Below are positions 35,563-43,918 of a stretch of DNA of 64,000 nt, in pieces. A program made the position numbers and the translations under genes. The notes below the pieces were generated by a model that saw only the letters and a program-made list of their open reading frames with translations, ran no database searches and was not told where the DNA came from. Origin of the DNA: Candidatus Krumholzibacteriota bacterium (GTDB lineage Bacteria > Krumholzibacteriota > Krumholzibacteriia > JAJRXK01); the NCBI GenBank assembly GCA_029262065.1, contig JAJDAC010000017.1, forward strand, positions 124,001 to 188,000, given 5' to 3'. How positions within the stretch are numbered: the stretch's first letter is position 1; each line of letters starts with the position of its first letter.

Positions 35563-36149
35563 TCGACTTCGTGGAAGAACGCTTGAGTCGCACCGCCCGC
35601 GAAGCGGTGCATCAACACCTCGATGGCAACTGTATCCGGTGCGAGCGCCGCATCCAGACCTACCGTCATCTTGTAGCGTGTCTGGGGCAGGGTTCTCTGC
35701 CGGGGGCTCCCGAACGGCTGGTGAGCGCAGCCATTTCACTATTCCCGCAGCGACGGCGTCGCCCACCAACGCGGCCCATGCTTCCCCCGTTGCGTACGCT
35801 TCCGCTGGTGTTCGATTCGTATACCACGGAAGAACCACGCGCGGCCGTCCGATCGGCCGACCCTGCACGCTATCTCCGGTTCGCCGGCCGAGGTGTCGAA
35901 GTGGACGTGAAGATCGAGCGTCAGACCACGGGCGTCCGACTCACGGCCCAAGCCATCGATCCCGCATCGACCCCGCTGGCCCATTGCGAATACCAGATCG
36001 TTGAAGCAAGACATGAACTGATCGCGGGAACCTGCGACGCTCTGGGTGGCTTCGCCGCCACCGTGCCCTGGGTCAATCAGCTGGAAATCCTGCTGGCCAC
36101 TCCGTCGGGACCCGTGCGGATGATTCTGCCGGCGACCACCCTGAGTTGA
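35538..36149 (+). CDS. Anti-sigma-like zinc-motif protein with C-terminal beta domain
   Basis: A 203-residue soluble protein starting at ATG 35538, overlapping the sigma gene end. The N-terminus is anti-sigma-like: CLIDFVEERLSRTAREAVHQHLDGNCIRCERRI contains an HxxxxCxxC variant of the ZAS zinc motif (usual HxxxCxxC). A basic, Pro/Arg-rich linker (FPQRRRRPPTRP) precedes a beta-rich C-terminal domain (RYLRFAGRGVEVDVKI; TAQAIDPASTPLAHCEY; TCDALGGFAATVPW). That domain aligns by eye with the C-terminal part of the protein at 29943 (TTDAFGQFRAT versus TCDALGGFAAT). The linker would be a plausible site for proteolytic release. It ends 5 bases from the convergent Uup gene. Confidence 0.75.
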   Translation: MHPESPCLIDFVEERLSRTAREAVHQHLDGNCIRCERRIQTYRHLVACLGQGSLPGAPERLVSAAISLFPQRRRRPPTRPMLPPLRTLPLVFDSYTTEEPRAAVRSADPARYLRFAGRGVEVDVKIERQTTGVRLTAQAIDPASTPLAHCEYQIVEARHELIAGTCDALGGFAATVPWVNQLEILLATPSGPVRMILPATTLS

Positions 36150-36154
36150 CGCGG

Positions 36155-37942
36155 TCAGCCGTCGAGCTCTTCCCAACGTGCGTAGGCCTGGGCAAGGTCC
36201 TCTTGCAACTGCGCCAGTCGATCGTTCGTGGCCGTGACCTTCGCCGGCGGCTGCTGGTAGAACTCGGGCTGGGAGAGCTGGTCATGGATCTTGGCGATCT
36301 CCTGCTCAAGTTTCTCGATGCGCCCGGGCAGGCTCTTCAGTTCGCGTTGCTGCATGTATCCCAACCGACGCGGGGCTTCCTTGGTCCGCGGTTTCTCTTC
36401 CCGCGGCGCCGTGGTTGGTTTGGCGGCCTGGGCCCGTGCCCGCACCCAGTCGTCGTAGCCACCGACGTATTCCTTGGGCACCGGCTGTTCTGGTCCGTCG
36501 TCGGTCGGCCGCTCGAAGGCGATGGTGCTCGAGACCACGTTGTTCAGAAACTCCCGATCGTGACTCACAATGAGCACGGCGCCCGGGAACGGCACGAGTC
36601 GCTCTTCCAACAGCTCGAGCGTCTCGGTATCCAGATCATTGGTTGGCTCGTCCAGCACGATCACGTTCGCGGGCTTGGCGAACAACCGCGCCAGCAACAC
36701 GCGGTTGCGCTCGCCGCCCGACAGCACTCGCACTTTCGAGCGAGCCCGATCGGGAGAGAAGAGAAAGTCCTGTAGGTAGCCCATGATATGACGCTGGCGA
36801 CCGTCGACTTCGATGGTGTCATAGCCCTGACCAACGTTTTCCTGCACGGTGGCCTCGGGGTCCAGTTGGTCGCGAAGCTGATCGAAGTACGCGATCTGCA
36901 GGTTTGACCCCAACCGCACGCCGCCGGCCGTGGGCTCCAGCTGCCCCAACATAAGCCTCAACAAAGTGGTCTTGCCCGCCCCGTTGTGGCCCAGGATGCC
37001 CACCTTGTCGCCGCGCATGATCATGGTCGAGAAGTCGCGAACGATGGCATGGTCGCCGTACGCGAACGAAACCTTGTCGAGAGCCGCGACCAAACGTCCA
37101 CTACGCTGACCTTCGGCGATTGTCAGGCTACCCTGCCCGGCGCTTGCACGCCGTTCACTACGCTCTTTGCGCATGGCTACCAATGCCCTTACGCGCCCTT
37201 CGTTACGCGTGCGTCGGGCCTTGATTCCCTGCCGTACCCAGACTTCTTCCCTCGCCAGCTTCTTGTCGAACTCCGCGTTCTGGCGATCTTCATCGGCCAA
37301 CGCCTTCTCTTTGCGACGCAAGAACGTGTCGTAGTCGCACGACCAATCGAACAATCTACTGCGATCGATCTCCAGGATCCGCGTGGCGATCCTGCGCAGG
37401 AATGCCCGATCGTGCGTGACGAAAACAAGGGATCCTTCGAAGCGCACGAGAAACCGCTCGAGCCAGTCGATGGCTTCGATATCGAGATGATTGGTAGGCT
37501 CGTCCAGCAGCAACACACTGGGCCTCGCGGCCAGCGCGCGCGCCAGCAACACGCGGCGCTTCATGCCGGCCGAGAGCGTCTCGAAACGTGCTTCACCATC
37601 GAGCGACATGCGCGAAAGAACCTGCTCGCCCGCATGCTCGGTCGCCCATGCGTCTTCGTCGGTATCGGCGGATGCGGCGACCACGACCGAACGTACGGAA
37701 CCGGTCAGGCCCTGCGGAACGTCCTGGGACAGACTGGCAACGCGACAGCCGGCCTGGCGGCGGACAACCCCCGAATCGGGCGGCAGCTCGCCCCCGATAA
37801 TGCGAAGTAGGGTGGTCTTTCCGGCACCATTGCGCCCGAGCAGGCCGATGCGCTCGCGCGGCTGGATCTCGGTGCCGACGTCGTCGAGCAACGCATCGGG
37901 TCCAAAGCGCAGTGAGATGTTTCGCAGTGAAATGAGGGCCAT
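36155..37942 (-). CDS. uup: ABC-F family ATPase, Uup-like
   Basis: A 595-residue soluble protein with two ABC cassettes and no transmembrane segments, acting at the ribosome or in DNA transactions as known for Uup. First cassette: GRNGAGKTTLLRII, signature LSAGMKRRVLLARAL, Walker B LLLDEPTNHLD. Second cassette: GHNGAGKTTLLRLM, LSGGERNRVLLARL, VLDEPTNDLD. The inter-cassette linker is charged (RRKEKALADEDRQNAEFDKK). The C-terminal coiled coil (PGRIEKLEQEIAKIHDQLSQ ... LQEDLAQAYARWEEL) is the Uup-type C-terminal domain, and favours uup over ettA. It stands alone, 68 bases downstream of nothing on its strand but the membrane-protein gene at 38010. Confidence 0.9.
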   Translation of the reverse strand: MALISLRNISLRFGPDALLDDVGTEIQPRERIGLLGRNGAGKTTLLRIIGGELPPDSGVVRRQAGCRVASLSQDVPQGLTGSVRSVVVAASADTDEDAWATEHAGEQVLSRMSLDGEARFETLSAGMKRRVLLARALAARPSVLLLDEPTNHLDIEAIDWLERFLVRFEGSLVFVTHDRAFLRRIATRILEIDRSRLFDWSCDYDTFLRRKEKALADEDRQNAEFDKKLAREEVWVRQGIKARRTRNEGRVRALVAMRKERSERRASAGQGSLTIAEGQRSGRLVAALDKVSFAYGDHAIVRDFSTMIMRGDKVGILGHNGAGKTTLLRLMLGQLEPTAGGVRLGSNLQIAYFDQLRDQLDPEATVQENVGQGYDTIEVDGRQRHIMGYLQDFLFSPDRARSKVRVLSGGERNRVLLARLFAKPANVIVLDEPTNDLDTETLELLEERLVPFPGAVLIVSHDREFLNNVVSSTIAFERPTDDGPEQPVPKEYVGGYDDWVRARAQAAKPTTAPREEKPRTKEAPRRLGYMQQRELKSLPGRIEKLEQEIAKIHDQLSQPEFYQQPPAKVTATNDRLAQLQEDLAQAYARWEELDG

Positions 37943-38009
37943 GGTCGGCGCAACCTAGCCCGACCGCTGGCCCCTTGCAAGTACCCTCCGTCGAAATGCG
38001 TAAACCGTT

Positions 38010-39218
38010 CTAACGCTTGGCGATGAGGTGGTAGTTCTGGTTGCTCAGCGAGTAGGCGACCCCCTCCCCAACCAGTGAGCTCGAGGCATCGCCTTCGGAG
38101 GTCTGCCACGCCAGGTCCACTTCAACCGTCTCGCCCCGTTCCGCGAAGGCACCCATGGCCTCGATCATGGGAGCAAAGCCCGCGGCAACGCTGAGGGCGA
38201 CACCGTTGCCGTCACTCATTCGTAGGACGAAACGACCGTCCTCGGTCCTCGGCTCGAGCTTGCCTTCCAGGGAAACCCGCTTTCCCAGCAAGGTTTCCGC
38301 GCCTCCCTCGGGTGGCCAATCCACCTTGAGGAACATGCCCGGTTTGTCCGATCGCCCGCGATAAGGCGTTTCCTGGGTTGGTTTCAAGCTAGCAACCTGA
38401 ACCAGCCTCGTACCCTGCGCAAACAACCGGTCGCCTACCACGATCTGGTCCACCTGAAGCTGCCCATCCACCACGCTCATCTCGATCAACGGCGCCGAGT
38501 AGACCTCCTGGGCGTAGCGCAGCACCGGCATGACGTCGTCCATGCCCTCGACCGCGATGTAGCTGCCATCCTTGGTCATGAACCGGTTGTCCTCGACCGC
38601 ACAAACGGCTTGAAGCTTCGCCCGCAACAGATGCGAATAATCGGGGTTGAAGAACCCCTGGAGCGAGCTTTGCGACACCGCCGGCTTCTGGGCCCGCGCG
38701 AATGCGGCCTGCACCGTCACGTCCTGCCGATGGTCACCAAAATGCCGGCTGGCGATCAACGCCACCAGAGCCAGCACCACGACCGGGGCGGCCCGAAACA
38801 GGAATGCCCCGAGGACGGCCTTGGGACCCTTGTCAAACGCCGACTGATGCTCCCGCTCGATGTATTCGATATACGACTCGTCCGAGTGGTGCTCCTTCAA
38901 CTCCTCGGGTAGTTCGGGAACCAGCTCTTCGCCATCGACCACTCGCACATGGAAATGTTCCGTGGCCTGGGCAAGACGCTGCATCTTGCGGCTACTCACC
39001 AAAGCGTGCAGGTCCGGATGCCGGTCGAGCGCGTGCCACATGTAGTACTGGTCTTCGCTCAGGTCTCCATCCGACCCGTCTCCGTCGGGAGAGGGGGGAT
39101 CCACCTCTTCCAGACCCAGCCATCTGCCGATTCTATGTCCCTCGAACGGGCCCATATAGTTATGGAATTTCACATGGAAGAGATTGCCTTCTGGCTTGAT
39201 GGTGACTTGGCGATCCAC
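38010..39218 (-). CDS. Single-pass membrane protein of unknown function
   Basis: About 402 residues from GTG 39218 (preceded by GGGAG); an ATG at 39305 would add 29 residues with no clear sense. The N-terminal 130 residues are cytoplasmic, including the acidic loop PPSPDGDGSDGDLSEDQYYMW. One transmembrane helix lies at about residues 140-165 (APVVVLALVALIASRHFG). The remaining roughly 240 residues are extracytoplasmic and beta-rich with no family I recognise. RFVLRMSDGNGVALSVAAG resembles a ligand-binding-like beta module only loosely. It precedes uup on the same strand and diverges from the cytochrome cluster. Function unknown. Confidence 0.75.
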   Translation of the reverse strand: MDRQVTIKPEGNLFHVKFHNYMGPFEGHRIGRWLGLEEVDPPSPDGDGSDGDLSEDQYYMWHALDRHPDLHALVSSRKMQRLAQATEHFHVRVVDGEELVPELPEELKEHHSDESYIEYIEREHQSAFDKGPKAVLGAFLFRAAPVVVLALVALIASRHFGDHRQDVTVQAAFARAQKPAVSQSSLQGFFNPDYSHLLRAKLQAVCAVEDNRFMTKDGSYIAVEGMDDVMPVLRYAQEVYSAPLIEMSVVDGQLQVDQIVVGDRLFAQGTRLVQVASLKPTQETPYRGRSDKPGMFLKVDWPPEGGAETLLGKRVSLEGKLEPRTEDGRFVLRMSDGNGVALSVAAGFAPMIEAMGAFAERGETVEVDLAWQTSEGDASSSLVGEGVAYSLSNQNYHLIAKR

Positions 39219-39417
39219 AGCGCCATCTCCCGGTTTGAGTGCGAATCCACGGGGTCTGTGAATGCACGTTAACAACGCCCAGGCAGAAATCGCGGCCCAG
39301 ATCACAGAATCACATCGCGCATCACATATACGATACGGGCATTACAACGTACCCTACCTAGTCTTGCATACGGGCCTAGGTGGCTCGTGAACACTCGCAT
39401 TCCGGGAAGGGTTTGCC

Positions 39418-40848
39418 ATGAAGCATCGAACGACCAGATACCTCGTCGCCTCGGCAATCTTGGCGCTGCTATTCATGGCGGGCTGTACCGACGAAAAAAC
39501 GATATTCGTCGAAGTACCGCTGTATGCCGACCCTCCCAGCGCAGCCCTGGGCTTCCTGGGCTACGACGAAGCCAACAAGAAGCTCACCGTATGCGGCAAC
39601 TGTCACGTCGGGCAACAATCGGGGTGGGAGAAAACCGCACATGCCGACGCCTGGAAGACGCTGGCCGACAGCGGTCACTCGCAGGGTTTCTGCGAGGGTT
39701 GCCACACCGTTTCCGAGTTCGGTAACGACGTTTCCGGCACCGATGTGGGTTGGACGGCCACCGCCGACAACCGTTACCTGGATGTGCAGTGCGAGAGCTG
39801 CCACGGTGCCGGACTCGACCACGTCACCAACCCCGACGCCAGCCAACCCCTGGCCTCGATCGCGGTGGCTACCGACGGCACCAACAGCTGTAGCGACTGC
39901 CACGTGGGCAACCACCATCCGTTCGTGGAAGAATGGGCTCAATCGGCCCACTCGGCACCGCTCGACTACATCCTCACGCGTGCGGAGGGCGATCTGGAGG
40001 GTACGCGGTCGTGCCTGGGTTGTCACACGGGCCAGGGCGCACTCGCGAGCTGGGGCATCCGCGCAGAGTACGTGGAGAAGGAAGACCCGGTGGGCGACCA
40101 TCTGGGTATCACGTGCGCGGTCTGCCACGACCCTCACGAGAACAACTACGCGGGCCAGCTTCGCTTCCCGATCGATACCATCGATCTGTCCCAGAACCTC
40201 TGCACGAAGTGCCACAACCGTCGGGGCGAGCCCGATCCGGGTAGCCGGCGTGGCCCGCACGCCCCCGAGGGCCCGTTGATGTTCGACGAGGCCGGCTGGC
40301 GGCCACCGGGCTTCCCCGAGATCGGTACTCTGCTCACCGCGCACGCGGGAAGCGGCAATACGAACCTCTGTGCCGGCTGCCACGTGAACAAGTTCACGGT
40401 GAACGACAACGAGACCGGAGAATTCGCCTTCCAGGCCACCGGTCACGTGTTCACGGCCATTCCCTGTGTGGACGAGAACGGGATACCGTTCGTGCCAGCA
40501 CCGGGCGAAGAATGCGATACGCGTAGCTACCTGGCGTGCTCGACCGGTTGCCACGGCAACGACGAGAACACTGCCCCGGCTATCTGGACGCAGACCGTGA
40601 ACAACATCGCCGACGACATCGCCGACCTCCAGGCTATGCTTGACCAGGTGGACCCGGCCGAGTTTGATGCTTCGGACGGCGTGTTGTCGGTGGCCGAGGG
40701 CGCGACCTTCAACATCGGCCTGGCCGAGAAGCCGGGATCGGCCGCGCACAACGGCATCCTGGTGCAGGAGCTGCTGGACGCAAGCATGGACGCCGTCGCC
40801 GATGAGTACGGCATCACCAAGCGTCAGCGACGAACGCGCAGCCGCTGA
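39418..40848 (+). CDS. Multihaem cytochrome c lipoprotein, 8 CXXCH plus one CX3CH
   Basis: A 476-residue protein with a lipoprotein signal (lipobox FMAGC, Cys23). I count eight CXXCH haem sites (CGNCH, CEGCH, CESCH, CSDCH, CLGCH, CAVCH, CTKCH, CAGCH) and one CSTGCH, a CX3CH site that may or may not bind haem. Haem-free C-terminal residues 385-476 are helical. It would be lipid-anchored in the periplasm or on the outer surface. It opens a run of cytochrome genes, 29 bases before the next start, so it is likely co-transcribed with the electron conduit. Exact redox partner is unknown. Confidence 0.9.
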   Translation: MKHRTTRYLVASAILALLFMAGCTDEKTIFVEVPLYADPPSAALGFLGYDEANKKLTVCGNCHVGQQSGWEKTAHADAWKTLADSGHSQGFCEGCHTVSEFGNDVSGTDVGWTATADNRYLDVQCESCHGAGLDHVTNPDASQPLASIAVATDGTNSCSDCHVGNHHPFVEEWAQSAHSAPLDYILTRAEGDLEGTRSCLGCHTGQGALASWGIRAEYVEKEDPVGDHLGITCAVCHDPHENNYAGQLRFPIDTIDLSQNLCTKCHNRRGEPDPGSRRGPHAPEGPLMFDEAGWRPPGFPEIGTLLTAHAGSGNTNLCAGCHVNKFTVNDNETGEFAFQATGHVFTAIPCVDENGIPFVPAPGEECDTRSYLACSTGCHGNDENTAPAIWTQTVNNIADDIADLQAMLDQVDPAEFDASDGVLSVAEGATFNIGLAEKPGSAAHNGILVQELLDASMDAVADEYGITKRQRRTRSR

Positions 40849-40877
40849 TCTATCTGAGGGCCGGGGAGGCCTAGCGA

Positions 40878-42443
40878 ATGTTTCGCCGAGTATGGCAACG
40901 CTTCGTCGGGCTCCCCCGGCCAGCCCTCGTAATCCTCGCCGCCACAACCGTGGCGGCGGTTACGCTTCTGGCCGTAAAGGCCTACGAATACTACGACTAC
41001 GTCGAACACGACAACGACTTCTGCATGGGGTGCCACCTCATGGAAGACCCCTACCGTCGTTTCGTGGAGAGCGGCCACCGCGATCTGAGCTGCAAGGCCT
41101 GCCACAAGCCCTCGATGATCGAGCGAAGCCAGATGGCCCTGACGGCCGTCATCGAAAATCCTGACGACATCAAATCGCACGCCAAGGTGCCCAATTCGAA
41201 GTGTGCCGCGTGCCACATCGACGGTGACCCCGAGGAATGGAAGGTCATCGCCAATACGCCCGGCCACCGTGTGCACTTCGAATCGGACGACCCCGTCCTG
41301 GAGGGGTTGCAGTGCGTGAAATGCCATTCGGCTGCGATCCACGATTTCATTCCCCTGGATCGGACCTGCGGCCAGGCGGGCTGCCACGTAGGCCTGAAGG
41401 TAACCCTGGGCAAGATGGCGGCCGCCAACGAGCTGCACTGCGTGGGCTGCCACAATTTCCTGGCGCAAGACCGCGAAACCACCGTGGCCGCCGACCTCAC
41501 GCCGCGACAACAGGACTGCATGGGATGCCACGACATGCAGGCGGTACTGGCCTCGATCGACATGACGGACGAACCGCACGACGCGAACTGCGCCACGTGC
41601 CACAACCCGCACGAGCAAACCACACCCCATGACGCCGAACAGACGTGCGCCGCCGCGGGCTGCCACAGCGACCTGAAGTCGGTTTCGTTTCACCAGGGAA
41701 TCGACGACTCCACGCTACTGCAATGCGTGCGTTGCCATGAACCCCACTCGTGGCAACCCCCTTCAACCGCATGCCAGGACTGCCACAAACTCACGTCGAA
41801 TGGTTTCGTTCACGCCGGACGCACCACGCCCTCTCCACCCACCTGGGACTTCTCCCACACTCGGCACGCCAAGGTGGAATGCCGCGAGTGCCACGACTCA
41901 TCGGAAAGCCACGGCCAGCTCGTGGTCGGCAAGCTGGAATGCAACAAGTGCCACCACGATGCCCAGTCGCCGAGCGTGATCGCCGCCGGAGGGGAATGTA
42001 CTACCTGCCATGACCTTCCCATCGGCGGCCCCCTCAACGTGGAGCTCACACTGAACCTCACGGTGTGGGACGCGCCTCGCACGCGCGAACTACCGTTTGG
42101 GCACGCCCCCCACGCCGAGGTGCCGTGTCGCGATTGCCATTCGAACAGCGCGGACATGCTCGACGTTCCGCACTGCGGCACCTGCCACGGTGAGCACCAC
42201 TCACGCGACAACGCGTGTTGGCTTTGCCATAGTACCGATGTGCAGGCAGCCCACACGGTAGCGGCCCACGACGGCTGCCAAGCGGCCGGGTGCCATGCGA
42301 ATCACGTGGTATGGCCGGTGCTCGAACAGAACTCCACGTGCCTGGTGTGCCACGCCGACCAGCGCGATCACGAGCCTGGCGGTGATTGCGCCGAATGCCA
42401 CGGCATCCCCCACGGAGTGGGTTGGTCTAAGGTGAAGGGATGA
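40878..42443 (+). CDS. Membrane-anchored multihaem cytochrome c, about 20 haem sites
   Basis: A 521-residue protein with one N-terminal transmembrane anchor (LVILAATTVAAVTLLAVKAY, about residues 17-36) like NapC/NirT/CymA-type quinol dehydrogenases. I count 17 CXXCH and three CX4CH sites (CGQAGCH, CAAAGCH, CQAAGCH), 20 in all. The first two-haem block, FCMGCHLMEDPYRRFVESGHRDLSCKACH, is the NapC-like quinol-oxidising head. The rest is a string of haem motifs with little between them, a wire-like arrangement. Its stop overlaps the porin gene by 4 bases. The product is expected to carry electrons from the quinone pool across the periplasm. Confidence 0.9.
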   Translation: MFRRVWQRFVGLPRPALVILAATTVAAVTLLAVKAYEYYDYVEHDNDFCMGCHLMEDPYRRFVESGHRDLSCKACHKPSMIERSQMALTAVIENPDDIKSHAKVPNSKCAACHIDGDPEEWKVIANTPGHRVHFESDDPVLEGLQCVKCHSAAIHDFIPLDRTCGQAGCHVGLKVTLGKMAAANELHCVGCHNFLAQDRETTVAADLTPRQQDCMGCHDMQAVLASIDMTDEPHDANCATCHNPHEQTTPHDAEQTCAAAGCHSDLKSVSFHQGIDDSTLLQCVRCHEPHSWQPPSTACQDCHKLTSNGFVHAGRTTPSPPTWDFSHTRHAKVECRECHDSSESHGQLVVGKLECNKCHHDAQSPSVIAAGGECTTCHDLPIGGPLNVELTLNLTVWDAPRTRELPFGHAPHAEVPCRDCHSNSADMLDVPHCGTCHGEHHSRDNACWLCHSTDVQAAHTVAAHDGCQAAGCHANHVVWPVLEQNSTCLVCHADQRDHEPGGDCAECHGIPHGVGWSKVKG

Positions 42444-43918
42444 TCTCCCGACGCTCGATTGACTCGATCGTCCGCTCGTTGGCGCTGTCCGCGGTTTTGG
42501 CGGTGTTCGCAGCGCCAGCCCAATCGCAGGGAGTTCGCGTGTTCGGCGAAACCCTGGTGCGCTACATCGATGTCCGAGGCTTGCGACAGGTCGTGGTAGA
42601 TGCAGCCGACCTGCCGGGTGAGGGCACGATTCGCCAACTCCCCGACGGTCGATGGGTGCAGTGTGTCGTTACCGATTCCACCTGCACCTATTTCGAGACC
42701 GGCGACCTGCAGTCTACCGCCCCCATCACCCAGGACCTTCGCGCCAGCACCTGGGCCCGGGGAGGAATCCAGGCCTACGGCCACGTACGGCTCCGGTCCG
42801 GCCTGGGATCACTGGACGAATTGTGGCCCCAATCCGACGACACGGTCGACGTCATATCGCTCTACGCGCAGTGGAGGTACCGCTGGCTTCGGACCCGAGG
42901 CGGACGACAATTCCACCGTTCCACGCTGGGATACTTCAACTTCGACGGTGGCTTGGTCGACGCTGCCCCCTGGCCCTGGTTGCGGATCACGGCGATGGGC
43001 GGCTGGAGTCTGGCGCGCGGGCTGAACGAACCTCGTACATCCGACGCACTCTCGAGTGTGGAACGCTTTGCACCCGATCAGCGCGCCGCGGTGTTCGGTG
43101 GCCAATTGACCGTTCAGGATCGCAACCGTGGCTCCTTTCGGATCGAGTACCTGCGCGAAATCCGCACGGATCGCCTGGCGTTGTACTCCGATCGCGTCGG
43201 TGCGGCCGGCAATCTACGCTGGCGTCGGTTCAGCCTGAACGGGCGAGCCCAACGCGACATCGCCACCGACGTTTGGAACGAGCTCCGCGGGCGACTCGTC
43301 ACCCACCTGGGAAGCGACTGGAGCGCGGAGGTTTCGGCTCGTACCTCACAGCCCTTCTTCGAACTCTGGACCATCTGGAATGCCTTTTCGCCGGTGGGTT
43401 TCGACGAGTATGGCGGCAGCATCCACTACTCGCCCGCGCTGCAACCGGTACGGATCTCGATCGACGCCACGCGTCGCAGCTACGACGAGACAAACGTGGG
43501 ACTGACGTTCGCGCCAATCCGAAACGACGGATGGCACGTCGGCAGCAATGCGTGGTGGCGCCTGAGCGAGCGGTGGACAGTGCAGGCTGGTTACGCCGCC
43601 GACATCGGCTTCGGCGAGGCACGTAGCGAGGGCAACGGGCGGGTGGCCTGGTCGCCAAACGAGAAGATTGACGCCGGCCTGACCGTGCAGGCCTTCGACT
43701 ACGTCCGGGAGTTCCGAATCGCGGGAAGCACGGTCTGGGGCATCGGCGGTGATGCGTCCTGGCGAGTGGGAACGGACACTCGGCTGACGCTGGGATACAT
43801 CTCCTACCGGCACGAAGAGGATCCCCGCCTGGGAGCCATCGACTGGAACCAGAGCCGGGCGTTCGCGCGAATGCAGTGGGCCCTGGGCAAAGACCCCGGC
43901 GTGGGACGTGCGCCATGA
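42440..43918 (+). CDS. Outer-membrane beta-barrel (porin-type) of the cytochrome cluster
   Basis: A 492-residue protein with a signal peptide (SLALSAVLAVFAAPAQSQ) and many alternating hydrophobic/aromatic strands (GSIHYSPALQPVRISIDATRRS; WHVGSNAWWRLSERWTVQAGYAADIG; TRLTLGYISYRHE) expected for a large beta-barrel. It lacks haem motifs. Its position between two multihaem cytochrome genes with 4-base overlaps on both sides is like porin-cytochrome conduits (MtrB or OmbB role), where the barrel sheathes a cytochrome through the outer membrane. Sequence resemblance to those families is not evident to me; the role is inferred from position and topology. Confidence 0.75.
   Translation: MISRRSIDSIVRSLALSAVLAVFAAPAQSQGVRVFGETLVRYIDVRGLRQVVVDAADLPGEGTIRQLPDGRWVQCVVTDSTCTYFETGDLQSTAPITQDLRASTWARGGIQAYGHVRLRSGLGSLDELWPQSDDTVDVISLYAQWRYRWLRTRGGRQFHRSTLGYFNFDGGLVDAAPWPWLRITAMGGWSLARGLNEPRTSDALSSVERFAPDQRAAVFGGQLTVQDRNRGSFRIEYLREIRTDRLALYSDRVGAAGNLRWRRFSLNGRAQRDIATDVWNELRGRLVTHLGSDWSAEVSARTSQPFFELWTIWNAFSPVGFDEYGGSIHYSPALQPVRISIDATRRSYDETNVGLTFAPIRNDGWHVGSNAWWRLSERWTVQAGYAADIGFGEARSEGNGRVAWSPNEKIDAGLTVQAFDYVREFRIAGSTVWGIGGDASWRVGTDTRLTLGYISYRHEEDPRLGAIDWNQSRAFARMQWALGKDPGVGRAP

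Noticed and set aside
29943-36149. Calling the CHAT cluster a type III-E CRISPR (Craspase) locus
   Set aside because: There is no gRAMP/Cas7-11, Csx30 or Csx31 homolog or repeat array; only the logic of TPR-CHAT plus sigma factor is similar.
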